Position numbers and translations under genes: made by a program
In this document: positions 8,664-18,069 of the stretch, in pieces
Position numbering within the stretch: position 1 is the stretch's first letter
How the letters are laid out: the number at the start of each line of letters is the position of its first letter
Assembly: GCA_025769875.1 (NCBI GenBank)
Contig: JAGFNK010000917.1
Span: 1-18,513, forward strand
DNA: 18,513 nt
DNA from: Russula earlei
Lineage: Eukaryota > Basidiomycota > Agaricomycetes > Russulales > Russulaceae
Direction of reading: 5' to 3'
The notes under the pieces: generated by a model
Told to the model about the DNA's origin: nothing
What the model saw: only the letters and a program-made list of their open reading frames with translations
Databases searched by the model: none

Positions 8664-10782
8664 ATGCCACTGACTGTGGATCAACCCTACAACGTTTACC
8701 GCGAACAACTCTCGTCCCTATATCATGGGACCGCCTTGTGGGAACCAAACCCCATGATACGTCACTACGAACGCGTCTCGATCGGCGACGTTGGTTATGT
8801 CCATGAAGGGTTTTTCTATCGTATGTTCAACGTGACACTTCCTTGGAACGATCCCTCGAATGCCACAATCGGTGTACCAGAGCAGTACAAGACTCTGGTC
8901 AGCGATCCATTCACCAATATCCGTGAAGCAAAGCTGGATAAAGGGGAGTACTATTCCCGTCACGGTCGTGTGTCCAAAGAGGATAGTGGGGTGCGGGCTG
9001 CGGGGCCAGACGAGTGAGTCCGCGTTATTGTCCTGTCCCAGACCTCCCTAATCGACCGACATGCCGTCTCGTAATACCAGGGGTGTTGCTTACAAGTCTC
9101 GGGGTCAAGGAGCGCTGCTATTTCTTCCTTACGACGGCCATCGCTTAGATGTCATCCGCACAAAGGTGTTCGAAGATTACATCCGAGACAATGTGGTCAC
9201 CTGGTTTAACTGGGCACGGAACAAAGGGATGGGCGTGGAGCGGATGGAAGACCTGATTCTCGTATCTGGGTGTACCTTTGTTACTTCGTGGGCTGCCGCT
9301 GCATTCGTTGACTCCGCCGTCGAGGCGGAAATTTCTCTTACCGTCCAACCGTTCAACAACGGTGGAGCACATTACACTTGGAGCAAGATTCATAACATGG
9401 TAGCTCATCATAACAGTCATTCTAACCCAGTATGTTCTCCTCGCTGCGTCGACTCGCCATGCACTCATTTCCTTCCCTTGTCTCGTTAAAGAACCCACCT
9501 TGGAATCAATGCGTCTTCATCAGGGGCTTCAGAGCGAAGCGCGTCTTTTTATGGACCAGGCTCCGGGCTGCAGCAGAACCCCTCCCCGATGATCCCTACA
9601 ACCGTCGGGATGATGAGATACTAGTTACCGGAGTACCGGACGCACCAAAGGTACGTAATTCTGTGATGAAGTGATAGAGTAGGAAGCGCAACAGCTTGAG
9701 TCCAGTATTGCGACCCACTTATCGGGGTTTTGAACTATATCGCCGAAGTTCGTTCCACCTAACCATTTGCTTCAACTCTACTGAGCGTGAATCAAAGAAA
9801 TGTCCTGAGGATTGTGCCGAGGACACCATAGCCATCGCCCATGATGATGACCTTCAGCTCATTGAAAACGTGGTACGTCTAAATCGAATAAAGTCATGCA
9901 GCCAAGTGAACTAATAACGTACATGGCCAGGAAAATATGACGGCAAGTACAGTAAAGTCATATCTGCATGAACGCGACATCCCTGTGCTCATTGAGAATG
10001 GCGGTATGTCCCGAATCACTACCATAAATGCGAGGTGAACTAAATGTTGTCTTTGTAGCCGCAATCTTGCATGAGGATGATCCCCCGGTACCCGAGGAGG
10101 CAAAGGCTATCTTCTTCGCATCAGCGGAATTGGGGGTGCGATATCTTTTGTTGGACTCAGAAGCGTTCACGAAGTACTAATGATCCACTCAAGGGAGAGC
10201 CAGTCCCGCTCGTCGTACACCCCGTACTAGCCAAGTATCTTCTGAGACTAGAATTTAGCAACCCTGATGACCATGACTATGACCTTCCAAAGGAAGAAAC
10301 AACCTCCCCCGCTGTGGCCCCACCGATGCTATCTCTACTACTGGAGAACCATCAAGGCTACCCACAAGCTATCAGAATCCAGCCGTCCGATGACTCTCCC
10401 GGTATCGGCGTCACAGTTCAAGACGTTCTAAGGACGCTACACGAGGACCTGAAGAAGTCATTGCCCAGACGACAATTAGGCAGGCTAAGCGATGAGGAAC
10501 GAGTCATCGTCAACGACTCGTTCAAAGAGAGATGTACAACAGAAGAGGACCTGAGCAAAGGCCCATGTAGGTTCGACCACCTGGGTGTTAGGAACCGGCT
10601 CCAGATTTTACCGAAATACCCGATCGACGACGAATCACTTCTTCCGACCATGCTATTCCCCGTAGAATCTTTGTAAGTTTGCAGATTCTTTCGTGATCAC
10701 TTTTCCTTTTCGGCGCACCTGGTTCTAATTTATTCTATCTAGTGATGATTCAAAGGCCGCAGGTCCTTCAAGGATCCGCTAG
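8664..10782 (+). CDS. uncharacterised basidiomycete protein (MPLTVDQPYN type) spliced to a DUF6699 domain, nine exons
   Basis: Starts at ATG 8664, 83 bp after the ArgRS frame ends. Exons: 8664-9013, 9081-9429, 9492-9650, 9706-9747, 9798-9872, 9931-10003, 10059-10135, 10194-10672 and 10743-10782 (547 aa); all introns are GT-AG, 50-70 nt, and keep phase. Residues 1-375 match, from memory, a family repeated in Agaricomycetes with no known activity; conserved-looking blocks are SIGDVGYVHEGFFYRMFNV, TKVFEDYIRDNVVTWFNWA, VERMEDLILVSGCTFVTSWA, QCVFIRGFRAKR and IAIAHDDDLQLIE. Residues 376 to about 520 resemble DUF6699 (VVHPVLAKYLLRLEF, GVTVQDVLRTLHEDLKKSLP, LSDEERVIVNDSFKERC, CRFDHLGVRNRLQIL). Intron 7 (10136-10193) has a TACTAAT branch-like site. 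If it is not spliced, the first protein stops at 10178-10180 and the DUF6699 part has no start codon of its own. No signal peptide or membrane segment is seen. Confidence 0.75.
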
Positions 10783-11560
10783 GGTGACGGAGACGGAGAG
10801 TGCGGCAGTGATGGAGGGGACAGGAAGCTGGACAGGTGACGGGAACTTAATTTTTTTTGTGTGGAACGATGATGGATACGATACCTGGTGGTGCCCTGTA
10901 GAACTGTTGGATGTCGTGCATGGTTTCTCGTTTCTTCCGTTGTATCACCAGCTGCAGAAGGCGGCCTTCCTAGTGGGACTTGCTGTTACCCGTTGATATA
11001 CCATACTTTTTTGGTCCACCGAATTGCTCATTCTCATACCATCGAGGTCCACCAAGTCTATGAGTTGGTCTCCTTGGATGGCCCCACGGACAACTGGGCG
11101 CAAAGGGAAGAGCGGATTCGGAAAGGTAGTCCTCTCGTAGGTTCATGTTTGTGACGGGATATATAAACCCTTGCAATGCCTCCTTAAGGCCAAGTCGAAT
11201 CTCCTGCCTCATCGTGCAAGATCATTCTCACGCTACTCGAATCCAACGTAGCGCCGTATTCGTGTGGAGGTGACACCGTGACCGCCCCTCCCCTTGACAA
11301 CTCACCGATGAGCTTTCACCTGTACGTCGAGCGGCATTCGTTCTCCTCTCCTCTCGTTCCGAAATGCTGAAGCAACTAATCAAGCGATGGAGAGTTACGA
11401 TTGTGTTCAAAAGAGCCCCCGTTCATCACCCCGATTAGTGGTTCTCCTCATGGCTTGGTGAGGGAGTGTTCCGTGCATCACCAAGAAGGGTCTAGTTAAG
11501 AACGAAATCTTTGCGCGTTGTCCCCCGCCGCTTGCCGCTGACCGATCCAATGTAGACCAG
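10783..11560. other. intergenic between DUF6699 gene and F-box gene
   Basis: Short open frames (10742-10996 and 10888-11154) have no recognised motif and overlap in different frames. They could be 3' UTR or remains of a decayed gene. GATATATAAACCC near 11158-11170 is a possible TATA-like element. The last 100 bp before 11561 presumably carry the F-box leader. No tRNA or repeat was recognised. Confidence 0.4.
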
Positions 11561-12947
11561 ATGACTATCGCCGTACTCCCTGATGATGTCCTCCTAGAAA
11601 TTTTCGGTTCCTATCTGGACAGCCCGTTCGCAAGGAGATCTATGTGGCTTTCACTAATTCAAACGTGCCGACAATGGCGATACCTCGTGCTTGCGTCATC
11701 ATATTTCTTACGCCTGAGAGTTATGTACACAGGAAACAGACCAGCAACGGACATCCCTGATATTTGGCCACCCATGCCTATAGTGATATCACGGCACGTC
11801 TGGGACGGTGACAACCGAACCTCACATGCTGATAACATAGTTGACACACTCGGCTCAGAGCACTACGATCGCGTATATGAAATCAACCTGGAGAATATTC
11901 CGGGATCGCATTCAGAAAGAATCGCAGCAGTGATGCACAAGCCATTCCCAACGTTGACATGTCTGCGACTTCTTTGGAGCGATAATGGCGCACCACCGGT
12001 CTTTTCCAGTTCGTTCTTGGGTGGTTCTGCCCCACGTTTGCGGGTACTGGAGTTGAGCCGCACATCATTCCCCCAGACGCACAAACTGCCATTGTCTGCC
12101 AATGAATTTGTCGTGCTTCACCTATGGAACATTCCAGATTCTGGGTACATTTCACCGGACGCGTTGGTCATTTGTCTCTCCTCGATGACCTGCCTCGAAT
12201 CACTTGCCCTTGGATTTCAATCACCTCGATCTTGTCCCGCCCCGGCAAGCCGATGTCCCCCTCCGCCCACACGCACCGTCCTTCCTGCTCTCAATTTAAT
12301 TTGGTTCCAAGGCGTTAGTGATTACTTTGAGGACATCGTTTCTTGTATCGATGCACCTCTTCTCCACAACCTTCGTGTAATCTTCTTCATGAACCTCATC
12401 TTTAACACAATTTCACAAGTTCATCAGTCACCCACAAGGGCTCAACAAACTCAATCGAGCGACAGTGGACTTTTCGAAACACTACGTTATTTTGACACTT
12501 ATCCCACAAACAGCGGCAGCTGGATATGGGCAGTTCTCGTTACAAATCATGTGCGCGCAGTCCGATTGGATGCTTTCTTCTATAGCCCAGGTCTGTCATT
12601 CGGCCTTCCCGCCCTTCTCCACCTTGGAACGCCTCGACATCAGGGATGATATTGGTGATTCACCACTGCAGTGGGGAAATGATATGGAGAGCATGCAGTG
12701 GCTGGAACTTCTAGGCCCCTTCACCTCTGTGAGGGACCTGTACCTAACTGAGGATATTGCGCTACATGTCGGGCATGCACTGGAAGAGCTGGCCGCAGAA
12801 AGGGTAACAGAAGTGTTACCCGGGCTGGAAAATCTTTTTATCGGGAGGCTCGAGCCATCGAGTCCTGTTCAGGAAGCCATTCGTGGGTTCGTCGGGGCAA
12901 GACAGCTCTCTGGTCAATGTGTGGGCGTGCATCGTTGGGAAGAATAA
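11561..12947 (+). CDS. F-box protein of the mushroom-expanded family, with apparent +1 frameshift
   Basis: The F-box lies at the N-terminus (about residues 6-50: LPDDVLLEIFGSYL, then LIQTCRQWRYLVLASSYFLRL). By family rule it would bind Skp1 of an SCF ubiquitin ligase; the rest is a degenerate leucine-rich substrate-recognition region (PTLTCLRLLWSD, PRLRVLELSRTSF, MTCLESLALGF). No introns are needed. The initial frame runs to a stop at 12647-12649, but family-like sequence continues in another frame after the MNLIF block near 12410: QFHKFISHPQGLNKLNRATV, then DWMLSSIAQVCHSAFPPF, WLELLGPFTSVRDLYL, ERVTEVLPGLENLFIG, ending VGVHRWEE at 12947. Deleting one base near 12402-12411 (run TTTAA) joins the frames into 461 aa. 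As given, the ORF encodes a 362-aa product with a foreign tail. Substrate unknown. Confidence 0.82.
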
Positions 12948-13374
12948 TGATTAAGGTGAATGTGGTTTATACTTCTTTTACATGTTTAGTTTCATTTGCT
13001 CGCAGCTGTTATTTTTCCCTAGCCTGCTGCTTGACTCCAGAGATACCCATTACTATCCCTGCGCCCATGTTTGGACAGTGCCCATGTTCAGGACAGTCAC
13101 GCTCTGTCACCCCAAAAGTTTCAAATCCTGCCAGGTTGCTCTCAGCTTTCACCGGCACGGGAGTTGAATACAACATTCTCATGCACATATGTGCAAGTGC
13201 ATTTGGATGCTGCACACTCAAGACTCACTCAATAAACCGATCTCACACATTCTAAGGATCTGATAGTAATTAGATCACCAATGTATATCGTAATTAGATC
13301 ACCAATGTATATCATAATTAGATCACCAATGTATATACATAGGAATAAGTGATCAAATACAGTCAGAAATTGTT
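12948..13374. other. F-box 3' flank and transposon edge
   Basis: There is no gene. An AATAAA at 13231-13236 is a possible polyadenylation signal, though 280 bp past the stop. The triplicated 24-bp repeat at 13267-13337 marks the approach to the transposon. The short open frames at 12917-13255 are not credible proteins. Confidence 0.4.
13267..13337. repeat. three tandem copies of a 24-bp unit
   Basis: Units start at 13267, 13291 and 13315, each beginning TAATTAGATCACCAATGTAT and ending ATCG, ATCA or ATA. They are nearly identical, so amplification is recent. They lie 40 bp beyond the end of the transposase reading frame. GTAATTAG recurs in inverted orientation at the other side of the transposon (near 16869-16876), so these could be subterminal transposase-binding repeats. 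That role is inference. Confidence 0.75.
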
Positions 13375-16300
13375 CTAGAAGGAATATAACCGAGATCGAA
13401 AGTTCTGATCTTCAGTGCTGGGATAAGGTATGGGATGGTACAGAGGTAAGGGTGCATTATCTGTGGGATATTGTTGTTGGGTATGAAAGGAGGACAGGGT
13501 GTGATATGAACTGGAAGATGCAAGCATGTTCGGAAGATGTGCAGAGGGATGGAGATTCTGATCTGGAAATGATGATAAGATCTCATTGCCATCTACTCTT
13601 GATTGCTCCTCAGGGTGCATTACTTCATTGTCCTTCTGAGAGCGAGTTAATTTGTTAAATAGTCCAGAATACCTTGAGTTGATCTGAAGATCGGGGGAAA
13701 TATTAAAGTGATCTGTGATCCGAGATAACAGTTCCAAGTTGGTGCCCTTATTGGATATGTTGAGAGCTTTTGCGAGCGCATGGAGGTCATCCTTCTTGTA
13801 GGATGACAGCTGGCCAATGAACACTCTATTATGGGCTTGATATTCCAGATGATGCTCATGTTCTGCATTTTGGGCTTGTTTCTCTTTGGCAGCCATTTCC
13901 TTTTGTAGCTGCTCCTCATCCTCTTGATCAAATTGAGATCAGAGGTCCCTAGATGTGACAAAGCGTGCTTTGATCTTCTTTGATCTGTGCTCTTTTGATT
14001 TCCGACTATTTTCAAGTTGTTCCTTGACCATATCAAGCTCTTTGTGAATTGAGGTGCAATGGGCATTGGCTGAGAGAATTTCACTAAGGGCCTGACCCAT
14101 GAACCATTCTCCGGAGAGGGCCCTTGAAGGACCCTTCCTTATAGGAGGAAACCCAGCCTCTATGGTGTCACCCTGTTCACACGAGCAAAAGGGGTGAGTA
14201 GAGGTGTCCACAATATCGCGTGCGCATTGTTGCGCGAGCGATTCTCGGCACAATCGACATACAGCAAGCCCCACTTAAAGGCAACCCTTCTAGCAACAAA
14301 AGACAGTATTAGGGCCTTCCTAAGGACCCTTTGGAACGACCCTAGGAACTCTACAATAGGCACTAACCTAGTATCAAAGGCCCTACAACACGTTATTAGA
14401 CCAACTCTAATAACTATAGAACAAACTATAAGGCAATACTAAGGACCTTAATAGAAGTATTAGGGTCGACTCTAAGGACCCTAATAGAACTATATAAGGG
14501 CCTTATAAGATGACACTATTCCCTAACCAAACTACAAGTCCTCAAATGACCAGCCCTAAACTAACTAACAGGAAATGAATCAGGTGCTCGCACGTGCACT
14601 AAAGCAGTGAACACGTGGACAATGGAAGCTCTTACTCATCAAGAAGAGTCTTCTTACTCAGCAGCTTACTGAGCATGACTGAGCATGCTCAGTAAGCGTC
14701 CTCCAACTTCTTACTCATCACTCTATTGTGCTTGATAACAAGGTTATGACTTGTTCCCTATTTAGCAGTTCTCTTGTAGTATATAAGCGCTCAATAAAGT
14801 AGCGGACAGTCCTCAGACTGTCCATTTGTTTATGGCACTCTCCATCCCTGGGATACTCCTTTAAGGACCGTCCCCTTGTGACTATCCTGGCCTCTTCCCT
14901 GCATGATTGCTCTACTCTCACAGTAACAATACCTCTCTGGTATTTGTTACTACTCTGGACTCTACTCCTTGCCCACACAGTCTTGGATGTCTATCGACTC
15001 GTCTTCAAGCTTATCCCTCGCTCTTGAACTGGATAGTTCAACAGTGAGTCTTGACAACCCAGAGCTTCCTGAGTGGCAAGGAGCTGCTGCCGGACAGAGC
15101 GCAGCTCTGATAAGCATTCATCTGGGGAGAGCGCAAGATCCTCTTCAAGCAAGATGATCTGTGGATGTCTTGATGCAATAAGATTGCGATGTGCCGTTTT
15201 GGAGCATGTCCTGTTGACTGCTTTGGATTCCAAATCTGCCAGGGCACACATAAATCCTGACAATGGCTTGGCTGCAACATCAGTTTGATTGGATTCCAGA
15301 TTCGCTTGATCTGCATTGGGATCAGGGCTGGAAGATCTGGAACTGGCATCAGATTGTGATGGGACCCAGTCGTCGTCGGACAGATCAATGGGATCTGATG
15401 ATGGGACATATGTTGGAAATGAATCAGGGAGATGTGTGATCATTGATGAGGCTTGGCTTGGTGCAAAATCCTCAGGACCAAAGACAGAATGGTTGACTGG
15501 ATAGAGACCAGCCTTCTTGAAGGGGCTCTTGATTAACCTTTCAGTGAATACCTCCCGTGTAGCATGAATATACATCGGGATCACTGACTGGCGATCGATC
15601 TGGATGCCCTTGATCATGCTTGCACTGCAGATCTCCGATCAACTGAGGTGAAGATAAGGACATCAAGGGGCTGAGTCCTATGTGTTGTCTTTGATGGAAA
15701 GCACAGTGTGCAGATCTCGATGTCTTGATCATCAAGAAACTTGTAGATTATGCGCTTAGCATCTATGTGTTCATGTGTGCTATGTCCATCCACAGCAAGG
15801 ACAATTGGCTTTGTGCAATCCACAATGCGTGCTGCTGCAAAGGGGATAAAGACCTCCTGGAGCCACTGTTGATAGTTCTCTGCATTGGTCCATCCAGCAT
15901 CTGAGAAATAGAGGCTTGAGTAGTTATCTAATCAGCAATCACAAGAGGCAGATCTGATGTGGAGTGCGCACCTTCCCCACTCCTCATCGCTTAGATTGCG
16001 CAGATCCGGGGTAGAGCCTGATTGAAGACAGAATGATGGCGGAACAACTGCCCCAGCAGCTGAGACACATTCTAGGATAGTTACCAGCTCAAGATTATCA
16101 CTCTTCATGATGAGTTTGGTGCGCTGCAATCTCGGAAAGCAGTACTTCCTTCCAGTACTCTTCCGACCCCCACCCATCTGGATACCCTTCTCATCCATGT
16201 TCCAGATGTGTTCAGGAGGAATCCCATCAAACTCTGCATGGAGGTTATCTAGCTGATCAAAGTAATGATTTATGACTGCAGGATTGAAGTGCTTTGCGCG

Positions 16301-16762
16301 TTTGGGGTCAAGCTTTGAGGGCTTTGCCAGAGATAGATCTGGATGTCTTGCCAAGAACTTCCTGAGCCATGTTTTCCCAACTGTCTTGCCAGAGATGACA
16401 GTTGCATGCATCTGAATGTCTGCTTTGGATAATGGAATCCCCATTGAACCATGCTGAGCTGCCCATTGTGCAAGTACTTTCTCCTGATCTGGAGCAAGCT
16501 TTTGTCTTTTGGCAGCACTAACACTCAGGGTTTGATGGCAACCTTTGGCCCAATCTGTAAGCATTGACAATGCGATCTACAGCACTTGTTTGATGAGGCA
16601 GAATGGGTAGATCTTAGATTCACTCACTCCCAATGCTCTGGTGGCTGATCGGAATGAAACATATCTACCAGCACTGAGATCATCTATAATCTCTTGGATT
16701 TGGCCCTCATGCCTTGTTTTATTGTCTTGTTGGTATGCAGACCTCTTTCTCTGAGCAGGCAT
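13375..16762 (-). pseudogene. pogo/Fot-type (Tc1/mariner superfamily) DDE transposase, split by LTR-C
   Basis: Transposase of a cut-and-paste element. Start ATG 16762 (MPAQRKRSAYQQDN). Exon 1 to 16624 has a psq-like HTH (YVSFRSATRALGV); intron 16555-16623; exon 2 to 15972 has a CENP-B-like HTH (PDQEKVLAQWAAQHG, VGKTWLRKFLARHPDLSLA) and the first catalytic Asp (HIWNMDEKGIQMGGG); intron 15915-15971; exon 3 has SDAGWTN, the second Asp (VDGHSTHEH) and the third (THRTQPLDV). A frame change at about 15610-15655 precedes KSPFKKAGLYPVN and a coiled-coil-like stretch (ECLSELRSVRQQLLATQEAL). LTR-C interrupts here; with it and one TSD removed the frame continues GQALSEILSANAHC. An in-frame TGA at 13939-13941 follows, then a SAP-like segment (KDDLHALAKALNISNKGTNL), ending at 13375. 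The tail could be a second ORF. Inactive. Terminal repeats not found. Confidence 0.82.
14100..15056 (+). mobile_element. solo LTR (LTR-C) inserted in the transposase
   Basis: A 957-bp element begins TGAACCATTCTCC and ends GAGTCTTGACA, flanked by a perfect TSD ACCCA (14095-14099 and 15057-15061). The TATATAAG box at about 14780 reads on the plus strand, opposite to the transposase. It matches the reverse complement of LTR-B; its left end lacks the 5 bp TGTCA that LTR-B has outside the TGAACC. U3 carries ACTGAGCATG/CATGCTCAGT inverted repeats (about 14666-14696) and several TTACTCA/TGAGTAAG half sites. It contributes the terminal SLLNYPVQERGISLKTSR codons to the upstream transposase frame, and a MGLAVCRLC-type leader to the downstream one. 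Both are artefacts of insertion. Confidence 0.88.
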
Positions 16763-17832
16763 ATGGTAATAAACAAAATGATGTGACACGACGTGACATG
16801 ATACACTAAATTCTGTGTGCACTAGGCCTCTGGAGTGCTAGAGCCATCGTGCATGATAAGATTAACTGCTAATTACCCTTTTTGGCCTAATTGACCATTG
16901 AGTGGTGTGCGACTCGCGACCAACTAAGAGCTCCGACTCAGACTAAGAGCTCTGACAAGGCATCAGCCAGCAAGCGTGACAAACAGCCATTTTTAGATTT
17001 TGAAACACAACACGATTTTCATCAAAAACATTTATTGTGTATGTAGATAAAAGGTACTATATACAGTATGCAAAGTATTGTAGTGGTTGAGTAAGAGCTA
17101 AGGTAGGCGTCATTCATTGCCAGCACCCTTACATAAGCCACTTACTAAGCACCAAGACTGGCCAAATGTTCAATGAAAAAAATATTGGCAAAATACAGGT
17201 GGTGGTAAGGTGACTTGTACAGCTCTCTGTCCGTTCTGCTTTGCTTGCACGCTCTGCTGCTCCCTACCCACTGCCGTCTTGCCTGTCCACACTGCTGTTA
17301 CCCTACTCGCTTTTGCTCTGCACACTGCCATGCCATCACTTTGCTCGAGCATACCATTGTTGTCTCTTGCTCTGCATCACATCCTGCCCACTCCTGCCTC
17401 ATTTTCGCACATCAACATCTACTCTTGCCTATCTTGCACACATGTGCTTCCATACAAGCAAACCCCACCATCCTCGTTCACCTTTCATCTCGTGCTCACG
17501 CCCTCACCATTAACATCTCACACACTGTAAGGCGGATTCCCACTGGCCACGGAATCAAGTGAGTAGAAGGGCATTGGCTGGCACTGACACAATCCATATG
17601 AAAGCAACTCCTGCACTCCTCATCCCTGCATTCCACTCCCTCCACCACCATCTCTTGCACCTCTCAAGGATGACGTCACCAGTCTGGCTGACCAGTTGCA
17701 AAGTGCGGACATCAATTTACCTTTCAAGCCACCCTCATCTCGATGCCACTAGCCCACCATCTTTCCTTTCATCCAGTGTCATCGCTCTCATTGTCCTTCC
17801 ATACTTTCCCAGTTCACCACCTTGTGCCCTCG
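16763..17832. other. transposon 5' flank and low-complexity region, no supportable gene
   Basis: 16763-16920 is the leader of the transposase. At 16923-16955 there is a near-tandem duplication of ACTAAGAGCTC(C/T)GAC, 19 bp apart. 16981-17100 is AT-rich. 17220-17830 is C/T-rich with overlapping frames in all plus-strand registers, typical of biased composition and not coding. No terminal inverted repeat or TSD for the DNA transposon could be identified here. Confidence 0.4.
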
Positions 17833-18069
17833 TCAACCTTGACCTTCTTTCATCCCACTCCCAGCCAGCTCTCGACCTCCTTTCATCCCATTGCCCTGCT
17901 GGGTTATGATGTCAATGAGCTCAAGATCTGATTCAGTAACTGGGACCTGTGCATGACATGTGAGAGTTGGAGGTTCATCATCATCATCAACTTCTTCAAC
18001 AGTGGCCTTCCTTGATACCTTGGAAAGGTTCTGAATGTGAGACCTAGTGGCTTTAGACTTCCGTGCCAT
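17833..18069 (-). pseudogene. fragment of a transposon-like ORF N-terminus (MARKSKATRSHIQNL type)
   Basis: From ATG 18069 the peptide begins MARKSKATRSHIQNLSKVSR, followed by KATVEEVDDDDEPPTLT. A basic start followed by an acidic cluster is, from memory, typical of the first exon of repetitive ORFs linked to DDE elements in Agaricomycetes. After about residue 55 it runs into TTTCATCCC-like simple repeats (GMKGGREL, GMKEGQG) and stops at 17833, so only a truncated piece remains. It could also be exon 1 of a gene whose later exons are lost. Family assignment is tentative. Confidence 0.35.

Noticed and set aside
10742..11154. ORFs 84 and 88 codons long after the DUF6699 gene
   Set aside because: They overlap in different frames with no recognisable family. 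Part is the final exon or 3' UTR of the preceding gene.
13259..13340. CRISPR-like array from the 24-bp repeats
   Set aside because: The three units are directly adjacent with no spacers, in a eukaryotic context. It is a simple tandem repeat.
4398..15056. LTR-B and LTR-C as the two LTRs of one retrotransposon
   Set aside because: They are inverted to each other, each has its own different TSD (CTTTC and ACCCA), and the DNA between them holds host genes with no gag or pol.
13096..16980. GTCACGCT (13096-13103) and its inverse (16973-16980) as transposon terminal repeats
   Set aside because: Only 8 bp match, neighbouring bases disagree, and there is no TA duplication at either side.
17210..17931. 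Four to five overlapping plus-strand ORFs of 60-116 codons
   Set aside because: C/T-biased DNA leaves several frames open at once. The peptides are Leu/Ser/His/Pro-rich without motifs.
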